DNA of 64,000 bases. It comes from Ideonella_A sp963843805 (GTDB taxonomy: Bacteria > Pseudomonadota > Gammaproteobacteria > Burkholderiales > Burkholderiaceae_C). Below, in pieces: positions 8,078 to 17,449 of this stretch. Where the stretch lies: NCBI GenBank assembly GCA_963843805.1, contig CAWJLY010000009.1, forward strand, positions 1,007,216 through 1,071,215, read 5' to 3'. The notes beneath the pieces were generated by a model. It worked only from the letters and a program-made list of their open reading frames with translations. It did no database searches and had not been told where the DNA came from. Position 1 is the first letter of the stretch; every line of letters starts with the position of its first letter. Position numbers and translations under genes: made by a program.

Positions 8078-8956
8078 CTAATGCAGGCTGCGGGTATCGA
8101 TCCAGCGCACAACACCGGCAAGTCGGCAAGCTTCGTCGATCATGTGCGCAACGCCCCCAGGCCCGTCGCCATCCATGCCGTTCCAGAGGCACAGCAAGCG
8201 CAGCTTGGGTGCGCCGTACGCCAGCGCGGTGTTCAGCAGCCAACGATTGCAGCGTTCATAAGGGTCACTGCCCAGAGGGCCCGGTCCCAGCGAAGCGGCC
8301 ATTTCGCGCACACTGTGAAGTGCGGGTCTGATCGCCAACCAGCGGTCGAGCCAAGACTGGCCGTCGATGCTGGCGAGGATCGAGCGTTCGATGAACGTCG
8401 GCTCGCCGAATGGCAGCAAAACCTGGCAACTCACGCCCCGTGACAGGCAGGCCTCGAGAAACAGCAGGTCGCCGCCCGCGGCCGCCTGGCACAGTGCCCG
8501 ATCGTCAGTCGACGCCTGGAGGTCGTCGAGCTCGTCGTTGATTCGCCGCGTCGCCGCGGGCAGCAGGTCCGGATCGAAGCGAGGTTCGGGTCGCCCCGGC
8601 TCGTCGATTCGATGTCCCGAAAAAAGCAGAACCTGTTTCGGCTGTGACGGTGCATCCACAGTCCCTGCAGCGATGCGCTGCCTGCATTGCGCTGCAAGTT
8701 CGTGGCTTTCGCGTCCACCGGAATCGAGCTGCAGCGCGTGTTCGAGTTGCACCAGAGCCGCGTGGGGTTGCCCGTCGTCGAGCAACAGCCGGCCCGCGAG
8801 ACGTCGGGCTTGCGCTGCGGCTGTCGGCAATGTCGTTTCGTCGGCCAAGGTCAGTACGTCACCGGCCAGCCGGGCTTGTCGGGCAGCTTGCAGCAGTTCA
8901 GGCCAGCTTTTGGAAGCGTCCTGACCGTCATCAGGCGTTGGGGCAGGAATGTGCAT
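8078..8956 (-). CDS. Uncharacterised two-domain protein: TPR-like N-terminus, Rossmann/SLOG-like C-terminus
   Basis: 292 residues, soluble, no signal peptide or membrane segment. Residues 15-95 are Ala/Leu-rich helices with a TPR-like pattern (QARRLAGRLLLDDGQPHAALVQLEHAL). The C-terminal half carries a distinct motif set: VLLFSGHRID, then AAAGGDLLFLEACLSRG, VLLPFGEPTFI, PYERCNRWLLNTALAYG and LCLWNGMDGDGPGG. These resemble C-terminal domains of bacterial TPR and cyclase-associated proteins that look like nucleotide-binding Rossmannoid folds. A SLOG-superfamily link is my inference from the GGD...E layout, not an established assignment. It stands alone between gor (convergent) and a divergent periplasmic protein. 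Function unknown. Confidence 0.7.
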   Translation of the reverse strand: MHIPAPTPDDGQDASKSWPELLQAARQARLAGDVLTLADETTLPTAAAQARRLAGRLLLDDGQPHAALVQLEHALQLDSGGRESHELAAQCRQRIAAGTVDAPSQPKQVLLFSGHRIDEPGRPEPRFDPDLLPAATRRINDELDDLQASTDDRALCQAAAGGDLLFLEACLSRGVSCQVLLPFGEPTFIERSILASIDGQSWLDRWLAIRPALHSVREMAASLGPGPLGSDPYERCNRWLLNTALAYGAPKLRLLCLWNGMDGDGPGGVAHMIDEACRLAGVVRWIDTRSLH

Positions 8957-9123
8957 CGTCGAACGTCAAAAACAGGCCCGAAGCCGTTTGCATTCAGGGG
9001 TCCATTGTGCCGCTCCTTGGACGGCTGGCCGGTTCGATGGCATCATGCCGGCCCTCGCGATGATTGAGCCATGTCGTTTCAATGGCCGACTTGCGTCCAG
9101 CCTGTTCAATCTGCCGTTGCACG

Positions 9124-9675
9124 ATGTCCAACTCGTACCCCCATTTTCCGCGTCTCGCGAGTTTGGCAATGATTGCCGGCTCGATTGCTGCAACATTGAC
9201 TCTGGCCGTCCCGGTTGGGGCCGCCGAGCCGACCAGGCAGAAGCCGAAGCCAGCTGCGAGACCCAGTGGCAAAGTCGATACGCCGCCACCATTTGTACCC
9301 AAACCGATCGAGCCTTTGCTGACCCGTGATCAGTTGCGCGCTTGCATGACCCTGCAGACGGGCAACACGGCGCTCAGGGCCGAAATCACCGGGTTGCAGA
9401 CGGAGGTGATGGCCGTCACCGATGCGATCAAGCGCGACGGTGAAGCCCTTCGCAGCGAACTGGCCGGCCTCGATCGAAGCAATGCCGATGCGGTCAATGC
9501 CTACAACCAGCATGCGCTTGTTCGGAATCAGCAGGTGGCCGAGTACGAGGCCAAAGTGGCGGCATTCAATGTGAAAGTCCAGTCGCTTGACGAGCGCCGC
9601 GCCGCCTACACGCGCGATTGTGAGAACCGCAAGTTCGACGAAAAGGACGAGCAGGCGCTGCAGAAGGGGTCGTGA
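9124..9675 (+). CDS. Hypothetical periplasmic coiled-coil protein
   Basis: 183 residues from the ATG giving MSNSYPHFPRLASLAMIAGS, chosen because it places a signal peptide (ending near VGAAEP) at the N-terminus; in-frame TTG and ATG codons lie further upstream, and no strong ribosome-binding site separates them. A Pro/Lys-rich segment follows the signal peptide. Then LLTRDQLRACM and an Ala/Leu/Glu-rich region (about residues 80-165) with heptad character, probably a coiled coil. Two Cys (in RACM and TRDCENR) could pair in the periplasm. Conserved-hypothetical type with no recognised enzymatic motif. It converges on the kinase gene. Confidence 0.65.
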   Translation: MSNSYPHFPRLASLAMIAGSIAATLTLAVPVGAAEPTRQKPKPAARPSGKVDTPPPFVPKPIEPLLTRDQLRACMTLQTGNTALRAEITGLQTEVMAVTDAIKRDGEALRSELAGLDRSNADAVNAYNQHALVRNQQVAEYEAKVAAFNVKVQSLDERRAAYTRDCENRKFDEKDEQALQKGS

Positions 9676-9698
9676 AGCGGCGTCAGTGCGACGGGTAG

Positions 9699-12600
9699 TC
9701 ATCGGCGGGCTTCTGCTGGAAGCAGTCGGTTCAAGCCGGCCAAGAAGCTGGAGAAGCGAATCGGTTTGGTCCAGTAGTCGTTGAATCCCGCGGCCTTTGC
9801 GCGGGCAACATCTTCAGGCATGGCGTTGGCCGACAGCGCAACGCAACAGAGCTTGGCGGTTTGTGGTGCGGCGCGCAGCTGGCGCAACACCTCGAAGCCG
9901 TCGATGTCGGGCAAGTGAATATCGACCAGCACCAGATCGGGCTGGAATACAGCCGCCCTGGCGACACCGGTCTGGCCGTCTGGCTCGCTGCAAAAATCGA
10001 TGCCACCGCGTTGCTCGATGAGTTGCTCGACCAGAATCACATTGACCGGGTTGTCCTCGATATACAACACACGCGCAGGCTTGTTGCCGGAGTCGCCGTC
10101 GGTGTGGCATGTTGATGGCGCGTCGGATGCAACAACGCGAGCCAGCGGCAACCACATGACCACCCGTTGCGCACCGCGTGGGTCGGCCGGCCGTTCGACC
10201 CGACCGTTCATGCCGTTGAGCAAGGCCCCGAACAGTCCGAAATCGAGATCCTGCGTGGGCCGGAAATCGGTTGCCGGTGCGGCGGATTGAGGGAACAGCT
10301 CGAGCTGCCGTGCCGACGTTCCCGGGCCGCGGTCACTGATGGCGATTCCAGCCTCGTCGTCCTGAATCGATACCGAAATTTCCATTTCTCCTGCAGCCGG
10401 AGCAACGCCGACATGATGTCCGATGAGCTTGGACAAGATCTGTCGCAGCCGGGTGGGATCTGCCATCACCGAGACCGGTTCGACCCTGAGGTGCAAGCGC
10501 AGTGATCGCAGCCGTGCCTTCGGCAGGTGCTGATCGACAACGCTGCGCAGCATCGGCGCCAATTCGACGGGCTGCGGTTGCATCGACAGTTCACCGGTCT
10601 CGATCTTCGACAGATCGAGCACCTCGTCGACCAGACCGAGCAGCTGTTCGGCGGCGCGTCGGATATGGGCCAGCCGTTCGCCTCGGTAGCCGGCCGAGCT
10701 ATTCGCTACCGATTCGCCGACTGACTGATCCTCGCGTGCCAGCAGATCGGTAAATCCGAGAATGGCATTCAGTGGCGTGCGCAACTCGTGGCTCATGCGT
10801 GCCAGCAGCGCGGCCTTGGCGTCACTTTGGCGTTGGGCAACCTGGGCGTCACGGCTGGCGGACTCGGCGATCACGCGCTCATGGACATCCCACTCGACGC
10901 CGAGGCGCCGCACCCGGCGATCGCTTTCATCGCGCACCGGAATCGAGCGAGAGGCCAGCCAGCGGTAGCTGCCGTCCGGCCAGCGGACCCGGTACTCATG
11001 GCTGGCCATCGAGCCGGCTGCCGTCGATTGGCGTTCGGCTTCGTCGATCGCGTCGACTTCGTCGGGATGTCTCAGCGACCGGCGCAACTGGTGTGCCGAA
11101 GCAGCGCGCTGGGCGGTGTCGAGCGGCATCTTCAGGCCTCGCAGCATGAACATCTGCTCGTCCCAGCGCACCTCGTCACTCAGCAGATCGTGCTCCCAGG
11201 TTGCAACGCCTGCACCTCGGGTGGCCAGCGCGATTCGTTCGTTGGCTTGACGCAGGGCCAGATCGGCATTCTTGCGATCGGTGATGTCCAGTGTGGCGCC
11301 AAAGATCATCACATGGTCGTCTCGCTCCTCACGACGCGCCATTTCGACCAGCCAGCGAACCGAGCCGTCGGGTCGGATTACCCGATGCTCGGTGTTGGCG
11401 GGGCGATCCGGCGCAGCAGCGAGCCGGTCTCGAACCGAATCCATCAGCCTTCGATCATCGGGGTGAATCATCGTCCTCAGCCACTCTTCACGCGTCGGTG
11501 CGCCGAGTTGCGGATCACGCCCGTTCAGCCGAAACATCTGAGCGTTCCAGTGCCCTCGCCGGTGCTGGTGTCCCGGCTCCAGATTCCGACGCCAGCGGCG
11601 GTCGTCGCCACATCGAGGCGGCGCGCTGTTTCCTCGAAGGCATGCTGGGCTTCGACGCGGCCCGTCACGTCGAGCGCCACACCGACAAATGCAAGCGGAC
11701 GGTCGAGCGGCATCCCGCTGCAGCACGCGGCGAGACAACAGATGCCGCCATTGCCCATCGTGGCGTCGGTATCGCACCTGCATGTCGACCGGGCGCCGCT
11801 CGGTCCATGCCCGCGAACGTTGGCAGCCTGCATTTCCGTCGCGATCGTGTGGGATGAACCAGCGCATCGAACTCGGTCGATCGACAGGCCCGATTCGCGC
11901 GGCGGCAGGCCGAGAATCTCGAAACCGCGAGCATTCAGCGCAATACGGTCGGCTTGCAGGTCCTGCTCGAAGATGATGATTTCGCCGAGGTCGACCGCAA
12001 TCGCCAGTTTGGCGGTCGCCTGGTTGAGCTGCGCGGCCATCGAGACGGTTTCACTGTCGTCGACCATCACCCCGACCGCATGGGTCGGCGTCCCGTCTGC
12101 CGCCGTCTTGATTTCCCAGTGCGAATGCAGCCAGCGAAGCGTTGCCATCGGGCTGCAAGACGCGAAAGCGCTGCGAATAGTGGCCGGCCTGGCGAGTCGA
12201 CAGCTTGTAATCCTGGGCGTTTCGATCGTCTGGATGAATCCGGTGCACGGCGTCGGCAAAGCTCGGGGTACCCGCTGACGGGTCGAGACCCCAGAAGCGG
12301 AATACATGCTTGTCCCAGCGGCCCTTGACCCGTTTTCAGATCACGCTCCCAGACGCCCATGCGGCCGAATTCCTGCGCGGTATCGAGCAGCTCTTCAAGC
12401 CGCTGCAGGCGTGCGTCGAGTCGGCGCTCTGTGCTGATATCAGTCAAGGTCCACAAGCACTGTCCGGCCAATTGGCTGATCTGCAGACGAAGACGGCTCG
12501 TCTGCACGGCCGGTGTTGACGAGCGGATCGGCAGGATCACGGTGGTGTCGCGGCAACCGTCGCCAAGCAACGCATCGTCAAACAATGCTGTGTGTCCGGA

Positions 12601-12819
12601 CACTCGCTGGGGTCGCCTCCGCTTTCGTTTTCCAGGCGAAAAATTGCCGGCAGATGTCCGTCGAACCAGGTCAGCCCGTCGAGCACGCGCCGGAAGCACG
12701 GCATTGGCCCACAGCAGGCGACCGGCACGGTCAGTGATGGCAAACCAGTCGGCGCTTTGATCCAACAGCGCCGCAGCCGGTGGTGAATTGCTCAGCAAAT
12801 CGAAGTTACCGACGTTCAA
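9699..12819 (-). pseudogene. Multi-PAS hybrid sensor histidine kinase with receiver domain, frameshifted
   Basis: The pieces form one long cytosolic sensor in at least four reading-frame segments. The N-terminus has SADWFAITDRAGRLLWANA (PAS); several further PAS/PAC units follow, recognised by HPDDR and VTGRVEAQ or ITDRKNADL-type ends. Then come a HisKA domain (ARMSHELRTPLNAILGF), a HATPase region and a C-terminal receiver with IEDN, LVLVDIHLPD, ALSANA and YWTKPI. From the HisKA to the stop the frame is unbroken. Breaks occur near 11.5, 11.9, 12.15 and 12.3 kb, and the PAS sequences resume in another frame, as expected from single-base insertions. The HATPase N-box is LSKLIGHHV, lacking the key Asn, so kinase activity is doubtful. 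No transmembrane segment is seen. The start (TTG) is uncertain. Confidence 0.75.
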
Positions 12820-13009
12820 AACGGGAAGTCGAAAGATGCCACATGCACCCCTCGGCCGAGGCGTTGAAACGATTCAGCCGAGGCGCAAAACGCAGGCTGT
12901 GGGAGCCTTCCTACCTTGCGAAATGGTGCAAGCCGACCAGTGGCGAACGGGCGGCTGGTTATATTTTGTCTGAACGCACGAGCCGTGCCAAAAACACCGA
13001 GGAACCACC

Positions 13010-13312
13010 ATGAAACGCAATATGACGCTGATTGTCATGATGATGTTGAGCAGCGTGGCTGCTGCGGTTGCGTCACCTGAACAGCCCGCACATGCTGCTG
13101 CAGTCGACTGCTTTGAGCCGCAGCAACTGGCGGTAGTCAGCCAACCCGATGAGTCGCATGGCCGCAGCAGCGGTTTGCTCGAGTCGCAACCTGCGAAGGC
13201 GAGCGCTGTCCATCGCCAGCCCACCTCGTGCACTGAGGATGTCACTGCCCCGTACCGGCAACTTCACCACGGTGGTATGAAGTTGGCCGCCGGCTGCGAC
13301 GCCGCAGTATGA
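13010..13312 (+). CDS. Small secreted protein of unknown function
   Basis: 100 residues. GAGGA lies seven bases before the ATG, a good ribosome-binding site. The N-terminus MKRNMTLIVMMMLSSVAAAV followed by ASPEQPAHA is a clear signal peptide. The mature part is about 75 residues, polar, with three Cys (DCFEP, TSCTED, AGCDAA), and I recognise no domain. It is followed 23 bases later by a strong palindromic terminator, which supports it being a real transcribed unit. It could equally be a fast-evolving lineage-specific gene. Confidence 0.55.
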   Translation: MKRNMTLIVMMMLSSVAAAVASPEQPAHAAAVDCFEPQQLAVVSQPDESHGRSSGLLESQPAKASAVHRQPTSCTEDVTAPYRQLHHGGMKLAAGCDAAV

Positions 13313-13335
13313 ACACCAGACTTTTGACAGCATGA

Positions 13336-13361
13336 AAAAACGCGGCCTAGGCCGCGTTTTT
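13336..13361. terminator. Bidirectional palindromic terminator
   Basis: Perfect palindrome: A5 then CGCGGCC, centre TA, GGCCGCG then T5. Because both flanks are A/T runs it can stop transcription from either side: the small secreted gene coming from the left and the cold-shock gene coming from the right, which converge here. Confidence 0.88.
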
Positions 13362-13378
13362 GTTTGAGGTGAAGGCTT

Positions 13379-13588
13379 TTACAGCGGACGGATGTTCGCT
13401 GCTTGCAGACCCTTTTGGCCTTGCTTCACTTCGAATTCGACCTTCTGGTTTTCGGTCAGGGTTTTGAAACCCGAGCCCTGGATGTCACGGAAGTGGGCGA
13501 ACAGGTCAGCGCCACCCGCGTCTTGAGCAATGAAGCCGTAGCCCTTGCTCTCGTTGAACCACTTCACGGTACCGGTTTGCGTCGTCAT
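13379..13588 (-). CDS. cspA: Cold-shock-domain protein (CspA family)
   Basis: 69-residue single cold-shock domain, the usual CspA length, which binds single-stranded RNA/DNA and melts mRNA structure. It has the N-terminal TGTVKWFNESKGYGFI with the RNP1 motif (KGYGFI) and an RNP2 region DLFAHF in which the usual VFVHF is slightly changed. The C-terminus is GLQAANIRPL. The 272-base gap upstream, shared with the divergent cupin gene, leaves room for the long leader typical of cold-shock genes; I do not identify a promoter with confidence. Bacteria carry several paralogues, so which csp this is cannot be told. Confidence 0.93.
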   Translation of the reverse strand: MTTQTGTVKWFNESKGYGFIAQDAGGADLFAHFRDIQGSGFKTLTENQKVEFEVKQGQKGLQAANIRPL

Positions 13589-13860
13589 TTAGTATTTCCT
13601 AACTCTCTAGCTTTATAGCGGATTGAATGCGTGGCACATGCCGCGCATGCAGCAACACTCAAGAATTGATCTGGGGATTTCCGATGGCGCTGGCAACCGA
13701 AGCTGCCTTGAAGCAAGGGATTTCTGACAATCGGTCCTGCGCATGACTGTGACTGGAATGTACACCATGTCGTCAACCGGCCGATCGACGCAACGCATCA
13801 ACCCTGTCGAGTCGCCAGCTTGCACAATGCAGACTCGGCAACAAGAACGGGAGAGCACGG

Positions 13861-14355
13861 ATGACCGACCACATGAAAGATGGTGAAGGCGACGCCTTGT
13901 CCGGGCGTTGGAAACACGACGGGGTCAGGGTGGTGACCAGTGGCCAGCTCGACCCGAATACCGCGCAGACAGCGGGAATGGACCGCAAGGCGGCGATCAA
14001 TTTCGCTCGCGTCGGCGCGCAGAAGTTATGGGCAGGTACCGTGCACATCCACGCCAACGCCAAGACCGGTGCCCACCATCACGGGGCGCTTGAAAGCGTG
14101 ATCTATGTCGTCAAGGGTCGTGCTCGGATGCGCTGGGGTGAGGCGCTTGAATTTACCGCCGAGGCCGGTCCCGGCGATTTCATCTATGTTCCGCCGTTTG
14201 TTCCGCACCAGGAAATCAACGCCAGCGTCGACCAGGTGCTTGAATGTGTATTGGTGCGCAGCGACGGCGAGGCGGTCGCGGTCAATCTCGATATCGAGCC
14301 TGCCGAGAAGCCGGAATCCGTCGCCTGGGTCGATCCGACCCATCCTGCACCCTGA
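13861..14355 (+). CDS. Cupin-domain metalloprotein
   Basis: 164-residue single-cupin protein, predicted cytosolic. Cupin motif 1 is visible as GAHHHGALESVIYVVKG (His-His-His plus Glu metal ligands) and motif 2 as GDFIYVPPFVPHQEIN with the last His ligand. This subgroup (KLWAGTVHIHANAKTGAHHH) is a conserved-hypothetical family in proteobacteria without a settled reaction; a dioxygenase, isomerase or sugar-binding role is possible. The gene is followed after seven bases by an S4-domain gene whose stop overlaps the start of a 2OG dioxygenase, so the three are probably one operon. Confidence 0.85.
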   Translation: MTDHMKDGEGDALSGRWKHDGVRVVTSGQLDPNTAQTAGMDRKAAINFARVGAQKLWAGTVHIHANAKTGAHHHGALESVIYVVKGRARMRWGEALEFTAEAGPGDFIYVPPFVPHQEINASVDQVLECVLVRSDGEAVAVNLDIEPAEKPESVAWVDPTHPAP

Positions 14356-14362
14356 CCGCCTC

Positions 14363-14614
14363 ATGCCGACGGTCGATTTCGTTTTGCGGGGTGAATTCAT
14401 CCCGCTCGATGCCCTGCTGAAAGCCAGTGGTCTGGCGGGTAGCGGCGGCGCTGCCAAACAGATGATTGGCGCCGGTGTTGTCAGCGTCGATGGCGCAGTC
14501 GAGCGACGCAAGACGTGCAAGATCAGGTCTGGGCAGATCATCGAATGTGCAGGCACCACGGTTCGCGTCGGCGCGGCACCGGTCGACGTCGAACTTGCCG
14601 ATCGATCCGAATGA
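14363..14614 (+). CDS. S4-like RNA-binding domain protein (YbcJ type)
   Basis: 83 residues, almost entirely one S4 domain: FIPLDALLKASGLAGSGGAAK, GVVSVDGAVERRKTCKI and IECAGTTVRVGA. The fold binds structured RNA, as in ribosomal protein S4 and pseudouridine synthases, and free-standing S4 proteins of this size (E. coli YbcJ) are thought to act on ribosomal RNA or translation. The start chosen is the ATG seven bases after the cupin stop. Its stop TGA overlaps the next ATG (ATGA), which implies translational coupling. Confidence 0.85.
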   Translation: MPTVDFVLRGEFIPLDALLKASGLAGSGGAAKQMIGAGVVSVDGAVERRKTCKIRSGQIIECAGTTVRVGAAPVDVELADRSE

Positions 14615-15352
14615 GTGACTTTGCGCCCCCGCTGGTCGCCGCATCAGCGCTCGCGCAGTCCCTGATCAGTCAGGGCTACGGTGTGTTGTCCGCTGACGCC
14701 CTGTGCGAATTGATCGGCATCGAGCGTCATGCCTTGCAGTCGTTGGCACCGAGCTGGAGCGATTTGCCGCCCGATCTGTACTTGCGTGACGGCGGCCGAT
14801 ATCGTCGGCGCCGCCATGCCTGCTTTATCGTCTCCGATGGCCAGGTCGAACAGACCGCCCATCGTGCGCATTGGCAGCCGATCGAATACAACGCGCTGCA
14901 CGGCGGGCTCGAGCGCTGGTTCGAGCCGATCGACCCAGCGGTGATCTGGCGCAGACGCCTGGCAGCGGCTGCTTTCGGGGCTGGCGCTGGTGGCGTCTCG
15001 CGCCACCGGGTGTGATCGCTGGTTTGTCGAGGCGCACCAGTTTCGCATCGATACCACCGACGGCATCGGCCGGCCCACGCCCGAAGGCGCCCATCGCGAC
15101 GGCGTCGATCTGGTGGCGGTCATCCTGGTGTCGCGGGTTGGCATCAAGGGCGGCGAGACCCGGGTCTTCGACGCCGACGGGCCCGCGGGCAGTCGCTTCA
15201 CGATGGCCGAGCCGTGGACACTGCTGTTGCTCGATGATTCGCGGGTGATTCATGAGTCCACCCCTATCCAGCCGCTCGACCCGGACGCGATGGGGTGGCG
15301 CGACACGCTGGTGATTACCTACCGACGCGACGGTTTCCAGGGACCGGCCTGA
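14611..15352 (+). CDS. 2-oxoglutarate/Fe(II) dioxygenase family protein (2OG-Fe_dioxy), one frameshift
   Basis: About 246 residues when joined across one frameshift near 14.95 kb. The first part runs from MSDFAPPLVAASAL to PAVIW; the second, in the next frame, contains RWFVEAHQFRIDTTDG, the metal site HRDG...D (PEGAHRDGVDLV), GGETRVFDADG and LLLDDSRVIHES, which supplies the distal His. The HxD...H layout and order match the family that includes L-isoleucine 4-hydroxylase and BsmA, which hydroxylate free amino acids or act in biofilm and stress responses. The substrate is unknown. Removing one base in TGGCGCAGACGCC restores the frame, so I treat it as a sequence error. Coupled to the S4 gene by ATGA; converges with the S9 peptidase 14 bases later. 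Confidence 0.8.
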
Positions 15353-15366
15353 CGCCGAAGGGTGAA

Positions 15367-17449
15367 CTATCTGAGCAAGGTTCGCCGCAGGAATTCGACC
15401 GTGGCATAAAACTGGAAATCAGCATTTTCCTTGCGCGCAAAACCGTGGCCCTCGTTTTCGGCAAGCAAATACCAGATCGGCACGTTTTTCTCGCGCAGTT
15501 TGGCGACGATCTGTTCGGCTTCGGTATACGGCACGCGCGGATCGTTGCGGCCTTGCACGACAAGCAGCGGCTTGCGGATTCGATCAGCCTGGTTCAGTGG
15601 CGAGATTCGTTCCAGAAATTCGCGCATCATCGGGTCGCGCTCGTCGCCATATTCGGCCCGCCGCAGATCGCGGCGATAACTTTCGGTATTGTTCAGAAAA
15701 CTGACGAAACTGGAGATGCCCACGACATCGATGGCGCCGGCGATCCGCTCGGCATAGTGGGTGCTGACAGCCAGGCTCATGTAGCCGCCATAGCTGCCAC
15801 CCGCGACCATCACTCGCGACGCATCGAGACCGGGCTGCTTGGCGATCCAGTCGAACAACGAGCCGATGTCCTTGACGGAATCTTCGCGCAGGCGGCCGTT
15901 ATCGAGATCGAGGAACGTTTTGCCATAGCCCGACGAACCTCGAACATTGGGTTGAATCACGGCAATGCCGAGCTCGTCGATCAGAAAGTTGTAGCGACCC
16001 ATGAAACCGACCTTGGCCTGAGCCTCCGGGCCCCCGTGGATCTGCACCAGAACCGGCCGCTTGCCGCCAAAGCGAGGCGGCGGCAAGTTGATGAGGCCCG
16101 ATATCGTTCGGCCATCGAAACTGGTCCAGCGGATGATCTCCTGCTCGCTGAAGCGGCTCGGATCGATCCCGGCCGGCGCTTGCGCACGCGTCCACTGCTC
16201 GACCTTGCCGGTCAGCGGCGCAGCGCTGAAGAGCTGGCTGGGGCCCTGCGCACCGTCGATCGACAAAGCCAGCTCTGGCATTTGAGGATGAAACTGTGCG
16301 CCGCCAATGCTGCCGGAAGCGCCCGGCGGCAGCGCCAAGGCGGGTAACGCGGCCAGTGTGTTGCCATCGAAGAGGCGCAGTTCATCGCGACCATCGACAT
16401 TGATCCGTGCGGCAACCAACGACGCATCTTCACTTGTCGTCAGACCGCTGATATCCCATGGAATGTCAGCGGTCATTCGCTGCATGGTGCGCGCCGCCAT
16501 GTCGTAACGCAGCAGTTCGCGAAATTCGCCGAAGCGGTCGCTGACGACAAACAGGCCTCGGTCGCCTGGTGAAAAGGCCTCGGCAAAATAGCTCGCTCGC
16601 TCGGTCGAGCCTGGCTGCGGCAGAATCTGCGTGGTGTGTCCATTGGCCAGATCGAGCATCCAGATTTGTGATTCGTTAGCCGACAGGTAACGCACCATCG
16701 CCACCTGCGTGTCGTCGCGCGACACCGCCCCGACAGACCAGCCACCACCATCCATCTCGGCCACCAACCGCGCGTTTTCGGGCTTCAGCGGATCGATCAG
16801 GCGGATCCGGGTCAGGATACGCTCTCGTCTGCCCGCTTCGGCGGTCTTGTCGAGTGGCAGCGAGGTGACCAGCATCTGGCCGCTGTGGTTCAGCCAGCCC
16901 TCCAGGCTGTGGCGCTCACCCGGGTCGGTCAGCTGGGTGGTAGCGCGGGTTTGCGGGTCGAGGCGAAACAGCTGACTTGCCTCGTTGCCCCCGCTGCTGC
17001 GCTCGAAGATGATGTAGCGTCCATCGCGCGGTTCGTAGCTGGCCGATGACACCGGGTCGGCGGAGTCGGTCAACTGCTCGGCGTCGGCCAGCGGCGAAGC
17101 GATCTTGAACAGCTGCGTCGTATTGCCGCCGGCTTGGCGGTGCGCGACCAGCATTTCACGGCGCAGCGGATGCCAGTCGACAAAACGGTGGCCACGAAAA
17201 TCGGTGTACTTCGCGACCTCATCGGCTAGACGGACGGGCAACGGCGGGATGCCTTGCAAGCGCAGGTTGACGTTGGGCTCGATGAAACGCGGGCCCGTCG
17301 ACTCAGCGGTCGGCGGCGGTCACACATGCGACGAGCAAAACCGACAAGCAGACCATTGCCGCCGTACGCAGGGGAGCCCGGTGCAAGATCGTCACGTCAG
17401 GATGATGGCGGCGAGTCCGGCTGCGGATTGTGGCAAGCACGCTGTTCAT
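15367..17449 (-). CDS. S9 family prolyl-oligopeptidase-like peptidase, probable lipoprotein, frameshifted near the N-terminus
   Basis: The main frame gives about 630 residues: a WD40-like beta-propeller (residues 20-370) with repeats such as FERSSGGNEASQLFRLDPQT, and a C-terminal alpha/beta-hydrolase. The catalytic Ser is in GGSYGGYM, the Asp in QGRNDPRVP and the His in NEGHGF. It hydrolyses short peptides. Upstream in another frame lies an N-terminus whose ATG overlaps the SDR stop (ATGA). This N-terminus has a hydrophobic stretch ending LSVLLVACVTAAD, a lipobox-like site, and then hits a TGA. Deleting one C in GACCGCTGAG joins the two frames. I infer a membrane-anchored periplasmic lipoprotein of about 690 residues. 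It is the last gene of a pseudouridine synthase / SDR / peptidase row. Confidence 0.85.

Noticed and set aside
11525..12819. Treating the pieces of the multi-PAS kinase as three separate sensor genes.
   Set aside because: Individual PAS domains are split between frames and resume exactly where they left off, which means one gene with indels.
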